From positions 1 to 64,000 of the forward strand of contig JAAELT010000696.1 of assembly GCA_024226315.1 (NCBI GenBank): a stretch of 64,000 bases of DNA, written 5' to 3'. Below the pieces are notes generated by a model that was not told where the DNA came from, ran no database searches, and saw nothing but the letters and a program-made list of their open reading frames with translations. The DNA comes from a bacterium. GTDB taxonomy: Bacteria; Acidobacteriota; Thermoanaerobaculia; Multivoradales; J023. The position numbers were made by a program, and so were the translations under genes. Shown here piece after piece: positions 61,335-64,000 of this stretch; the stretch's first letter is position 1, and each line of letters starts with the position of its first letter.

Positions 61335-63148
61335 ACCGAGCTGCCTCATCGACGAGCGGGGAAATCCCCCCTCGATCCCCCCTTTTTCAAAGGGGGGAGG
61401 TCGGAGGCATCTCGATGGTTCTGCTGCTCGCCTTGGCCGGCGCCGGAGCGGCCTTTGCCGCCGGCCCGATCTTCGTCGAGCGGACGGCCGAGTCGGGTCT
61501 CGACTTCCACCACTTCAACGGCATGTCGGGCCGGTTCTACTTCGCCGAGGTGGTGGGCGCCGGCGGCGGCCTGCTGGACTTCGACGGCGACGGCGACCTC
61601 GATCTTTACCTGGTCCAGGGCCGCATGTTGGGTCCGGACAGCGATATCCCCAAGGCGCTGATCCCGCCCCGGCATCCACTGCCGCTACGGGACCGCCTCT
61701 ACCGCAACGATCTGACCGTCGCGGCCGACGGCTCGCGGACCGTCAAGTGGGTGGACGTCACCGAGTCCAGCGGTATCGACGGCACGGGTTACGGTATGGG
61801 GGTGGCCACCGGCGACTACGACAACGACGGCCGCGTCGACCTCTACGTCACCCAGTTCGACGCCCCAAACCGTCTGTGGCGTAACGAGGGTGGCGGCACC
61901 TTCAGCGACGCGACGAGCGCCGCGGGTGTCGGCGAGGAGCGCTGGAGCGTGCCGGCGGTGTTCTTCGACTTCGACCGCGACGGCTGGCTCGACCTCTACG
62001 TCGGCAACTACATGGACTACACGCTGGCCCGCAACAAGGCCTGCATCGGCGAGAGTGGGCTGCGCGACTACTGCGGCCCCCAGAGTTACAAGCCGCTGCC
62101 GGACCGGCTGTTTCGCAACCGCCGCGATGGAACCTTCGAGGACGTTTCCGAGAAGTCGGGCATCACCGCCGACTTCGGCGCCACCCTGGGAGTGACCGCC
62201 GCCGACTTCGACGGTGACGGCTGGCTCGATGTCTACGTCGCCAACGACCAGACCGCCAACCAGCTGTGGCTCAACCAGAGAGACGGAACCTTTGCCAACG
62301 ATGCCCTGCTGCTGGGCTGCGCGCTCAACCGCGACGGCCAGGCGGAGGCCTCGATGGGGGTCGACGCCGCCGACGTCGACGGCGATGGCGACCTGGATCT
62401 GTTCATGACCCACCTGACCCGGGAGTCCAACACCCTCTACCTCAACGACGGCAGCGGCCTGTTCCGCGACCTGTCGACCGGCAGCGGCCTGGGCAACCCG
62501 AGCTGGGGCTACACCGGCTTCGGCACCGCCTTCTTCGACTACGACAATGACGGCTGGCTCGACCTCTACGTGGCCAACGGCTCGGTCTACATCATCTTCG
62601 AGCTGGCACGAGAAAAAGACCCCTACCCGCTGCACCAGACCAACCAGCTGTACCGCAATCTGGGGCTCGGCGAGAACGGCCGGGTCACCTTCGCCGAAAC
62701 GACCAGCGAAGGGGGTGAGGTCTTCGAGCACTCGGGGGTCAGCCGAGGAGCCCTTTTCGGTGATCTGGACAACGACGGCGACACCGACGTCGTGGTCACC
62801 AACAGCAGCGGTCCGGCGCGGGTCTTGATCAACCAGGTGGGGAATCGAGCCCACTGGCTGGGTCTGCGGTTGGTTACCGGCGAGCCGCGCCGCGACGCGT
62901 TGGGAGCGCGGATCGCGGTCCATCGACCGGGCCGGCCGCCGCTGTGGCGGCGAGCGCGTGCCGACGGCAGCTTTGCCTCGGCCAACGACCCCCGCGTGCT
63001 GATCGGCCTGGGCGAGGGCGAGGCGGTTTCCAGGCTCGAAGTGCACTGGCCGGACGGGACGGTGGAGGAGTGGGACGAGATCAATGCCGGCGCCTACCTC
63101 ACATTGGCGCGGGGAACGGGCCAGGCGGTGGAGCCGAGGCAGCAGTGA
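61331..63148 (+). CDS. CRTAC1/ASPIC-UnbV family secreted protein, copy 2
   Basis: From the coupled ATG at 61331 the protein is 605 residues. It has DGDGDLDLYL-type calcium loops (DFDGDGDLDLYLVQGRML, DYDNDGRVDLYVTQFDAPN, DLDNDGDTDVVVTNSSG) and a C-terminal ASPIC/UnbV domain (DALGARIAVHRPGRPP, LEVHWPDGTVEEWDEINAG), like copy 1. The first 28 residues include the translated palindromic repeat (GEIPPRSPLFQRGEVGG). A second ATG at 61415 begins a clean signal peptide (VLLLALAGAGAAFAAG) and is preceded by GGAGG (61403-61407), seven bases away. Translation may therefore now start at 61415. A GTGA overlap couples it to the next TPR gene. Confidence 0.92.
   Translation: MNRAASSTSGEIPPRSPLFQRGEVGGISMVLLLALAGAGAAFAAGPIFVERTAESGLDFHHFNGMSGRFYFAEVVGAGGGLLDFDGDGDLDLYLVQGRMLGPDSDIPKALIPPRHPLPLRDRLYRNDLTVAADGSRTVKWVDVTESSGIDGTGYGMGVATGDYDNDGRVDLYVTQFDAPNRLWRNEGGGTFSDATSAAGVGEERWSVPAVFFDFDRDGWLDLYVGNYMDYTLARNKACIGESGLRDYCGPQSYKPLPDRLFRNRRDGTFEDVSEKSGITADFGATLGVTAADFDGDGWLDVYVANDQTANQLWLNQRDGTFANDALLLGCALNRDGQAEASMGVDAADVDGDGDLDLFMTHLTRESNTLYLNDGSGLFRDLSTGSGLGNPSWGYTGFGTAFFDYDNDGWLDLYVANGSVYIIFELAREKDPYPLHQTNQLYRNLGLGENGRVTFAETTSEGGEVFEHSGVSRGALFGDLDNDGDTDVVVTNSSGPARVLINQVGNRAHWLGLRLVTGEPRRDALGARIAVHRPGRPPLWRRARADGSFASANDPRVLIGLGEGEAVSRLEVHWPDGTVEEWDEINAGAYLTLARGTGQAVEPRQQ
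61370..61400 (+). repeat. CCCCCCTTT-AAAGGGGGG palindromic element, copy 2
   Basis: CCCCCC TTT (61377-61385) and AAA GGGGGG (61389-61397) form a 9-bp stem around TTC, preceded by CCCCCCTCGAT. It matches the reverse complement of the element at 50842-50870, so both copies have the same orientation relative to the coding strand of their host gene. It lies between the coupled ATG (61331) and the signal peptide, and its G-rich end adjoins the GGAGG ahead of ATG 61415. Confidence 0.8.
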
Positions 63149-64000
63149 GACGCTGGCCATCCGTGGTCCTCGCCCTCGTGGCTTCGGTGGCCGCGGCGGA
63201 GTCTCCCGAGCTGCTGCCGGTCCCGGAGCCCTCGCTGGTCGGCATGGAAGCCGCGGTGCGGGCTCAGCTGAGCGAAGGGCTCGCGGATCTCCGCTCTTTT
63301 CGCGACCAGCCCGGCGGCGACCGGGCCGAGCTCGCAGAGGCCTTCGGCGGCATGGGCCAGATCTACCTGGCCTACGATCTGACGGCACCGGCCGAGGCCT
63401 GCCTGCGCAACGCCCACGCGCTTCAGCCCGCCGATTTCCGCTGGCCCTACCTGCTCGGCGCCCTGCATCAGAACGAGCGCCGGCTGGACGAAGCGTTCGC
63501 CGGCTTCGAAGCGGCCCTGGAGCTGGAGCCCCGCGACCTGGCGGCGCTGGTGCGGACCGGCAACGTGCTGCTGGCGCGCGACGAGCCCGAGGCGGCGCGG
63601 CCTTACTTCGAGCGTGCTGTAGCGCTCGGCGCTCCGCGGGCAGCGGCTCTGGCCGGCCTGGCGAAAGTCGCCGCGGCGGCGGGAGAGCACGAGACCGCGG
63701 TCCAGCATTTCGAGGCGGCGCTCGAAGAGCAGCCGGAGGCGAGCGCTCTCCACTACCCGCTAGCGATCTCGCTGCGTGAGCTGGGGAGGATCGACGACGC
63801 ACGGGCTCGTCTGGCCCTGCGGGGAGACGTCAGACCGCAGTTTCCCGATCCGGTGGCCGCGAACCTGCTGCAACTGGCCACCGGTGCCGGCGTCCACCTG
63901 ATGTACGGCAACCGGGCGCTGCGCCAGGGCAACGTCGAGGCGGCTGCCGAGAGATTCCGCAAGGCGGTCGCCGCCAATCCGCGCAGCGCGCCGGCGCAGC
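63145..64000 (+). CDS. Secreted TPR protein (partial, runs off the window)
   Basis: GTG at 63145 overlaps the CRTAC1 stop (GTGA). The first 285 codons encode a signal peptide (WPSVVLALVASVAAA) and TPR motifs (EAFGGMGQIYLAYDLTAPAE, RRLDEAFAGFEAALELEPRD, HETAVQHFEAALEEQPEASA). The 3' end lies beyond the window. It extends the TPR-CRTAC1-TPR operon and probably encodes a further periplasmic scaffold. Confidence 0.88.
   Translation, partial: MRRWPSVVLALVASVAAAESPELLPVPEPSLVGMEAAVRAQLSEGLADLRSFRDQPGGDRAELAEAFGGMGQIYLAYDLTAPAEACLRNAHALQPADFRWPYLLGALHQNERRLDEAFAGFEAALELEPRDLAALVRTGNVLLARDEPEAARPYFERAVALGAPRAAALAGLAKVAAAAGEHETAVQHFEAALEEQPEASALHYPLAISLRELGRIDDARARLALRGDVRPQFPDPVAANLLQLATGAGVHLMYGNRALRQGNVEAAAERFRKAVAANPRSAPAQ

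Overview
The window is high-GC (roughly two thirds or more G+C by eye) DNA from a Gram-negative bacterium. The mix of genes suggests Acidobacteriota, perhaps a Thermoanaerobaculia-like lineage. It contains paralogous CRTAC1/ASPIC-UnbV proteins next to TPR proteins, a sulfatase-TPR fusion, an ECF sigma factor beside a TPR-tailed Ser/Thr kinase, AddAB-type recombination nucleases, TonB and RND envelope genes, and a beta-helix protein ending in a DGFESG-type tail. The lineage is inferred from gene content only. No rRNA or tRNA gene was recognised.

Layout. 1-943: a degenerate reading frame, then two tandem arrays of 42-44 bp hairpin-bearing units that run up to the stop codon of addA. 944-7698: the addB-addA double-strand-break repair pair. 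7858-18037: the most interesting stretch. It holds a small secreted protein, a three-domain TIR-CHAT-SIR2-like effector translationally coupled to a STAND NTPase with about seven membrane helices and an extracytoplasmic C-terminal domain, a beta-helix protein, a secreted protein with an Asp-Gly tail, and a stand-alone TIR protein. 18039-21744: a two-subunit Na+/organic-acid symporter and class I fumarase, both metabolic. 21911-24595: an unknown four-helix membrane protein, a second 42-bp array of about 14 units, and a BrnT/BrnA toxin-antitoxin pair. 24783-28314: a cytochrome c remnant, an esterase-like lipoprotein and an RCK-type channel protein. 28354-33431: a DUF2339/DUF3999 membrane pair. 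33559-35428: a polysaccharide deacetylase remnant and a secreted repeat protein.

35568-41651 is a signalling block: a 7TM-SpoIIE phosphatase, a Ser/Thr kinase with TPRs, a small unknown protein and an ECF sigma factor. 41850-46163 holds a PLP-dependent dehydratase, two Uma2-family proteins, a DEDD exonuclease and a sulfatase lipoprotein. 46251-54013 is an RND permease - adaptor - RND permease operon. 54193-54756 is a RHH/RelE toxin-antitoxin module with a readable promoter-operator. 54829-55716 is a scrambled TonB/sigma-factor junction beside a perfect 28-bp palindrome. 55720-64000 is a divergent pair of CRTAC1/TPR gene sets, the last gene running off the window.

The best candidate for an undescribed system is the coupled pair at 8903-14952. 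A membrane-anchored STAND switch with an outside domain could license a cytoplasmic protein that carries an apparently intact TIR NADase site, an intact CHAT Cys-His dyad and a SIR2-like fold that has lost its catalytic residues. Two other patterns stand out. One is the set of fixed-period (42-44 bp) hairpin arrays, unrelated in sequence but alike in design, placed at gene ends. The other is a G-run palindrome that has inserted in frame just after the coupled start codons of two exported-protein genes.
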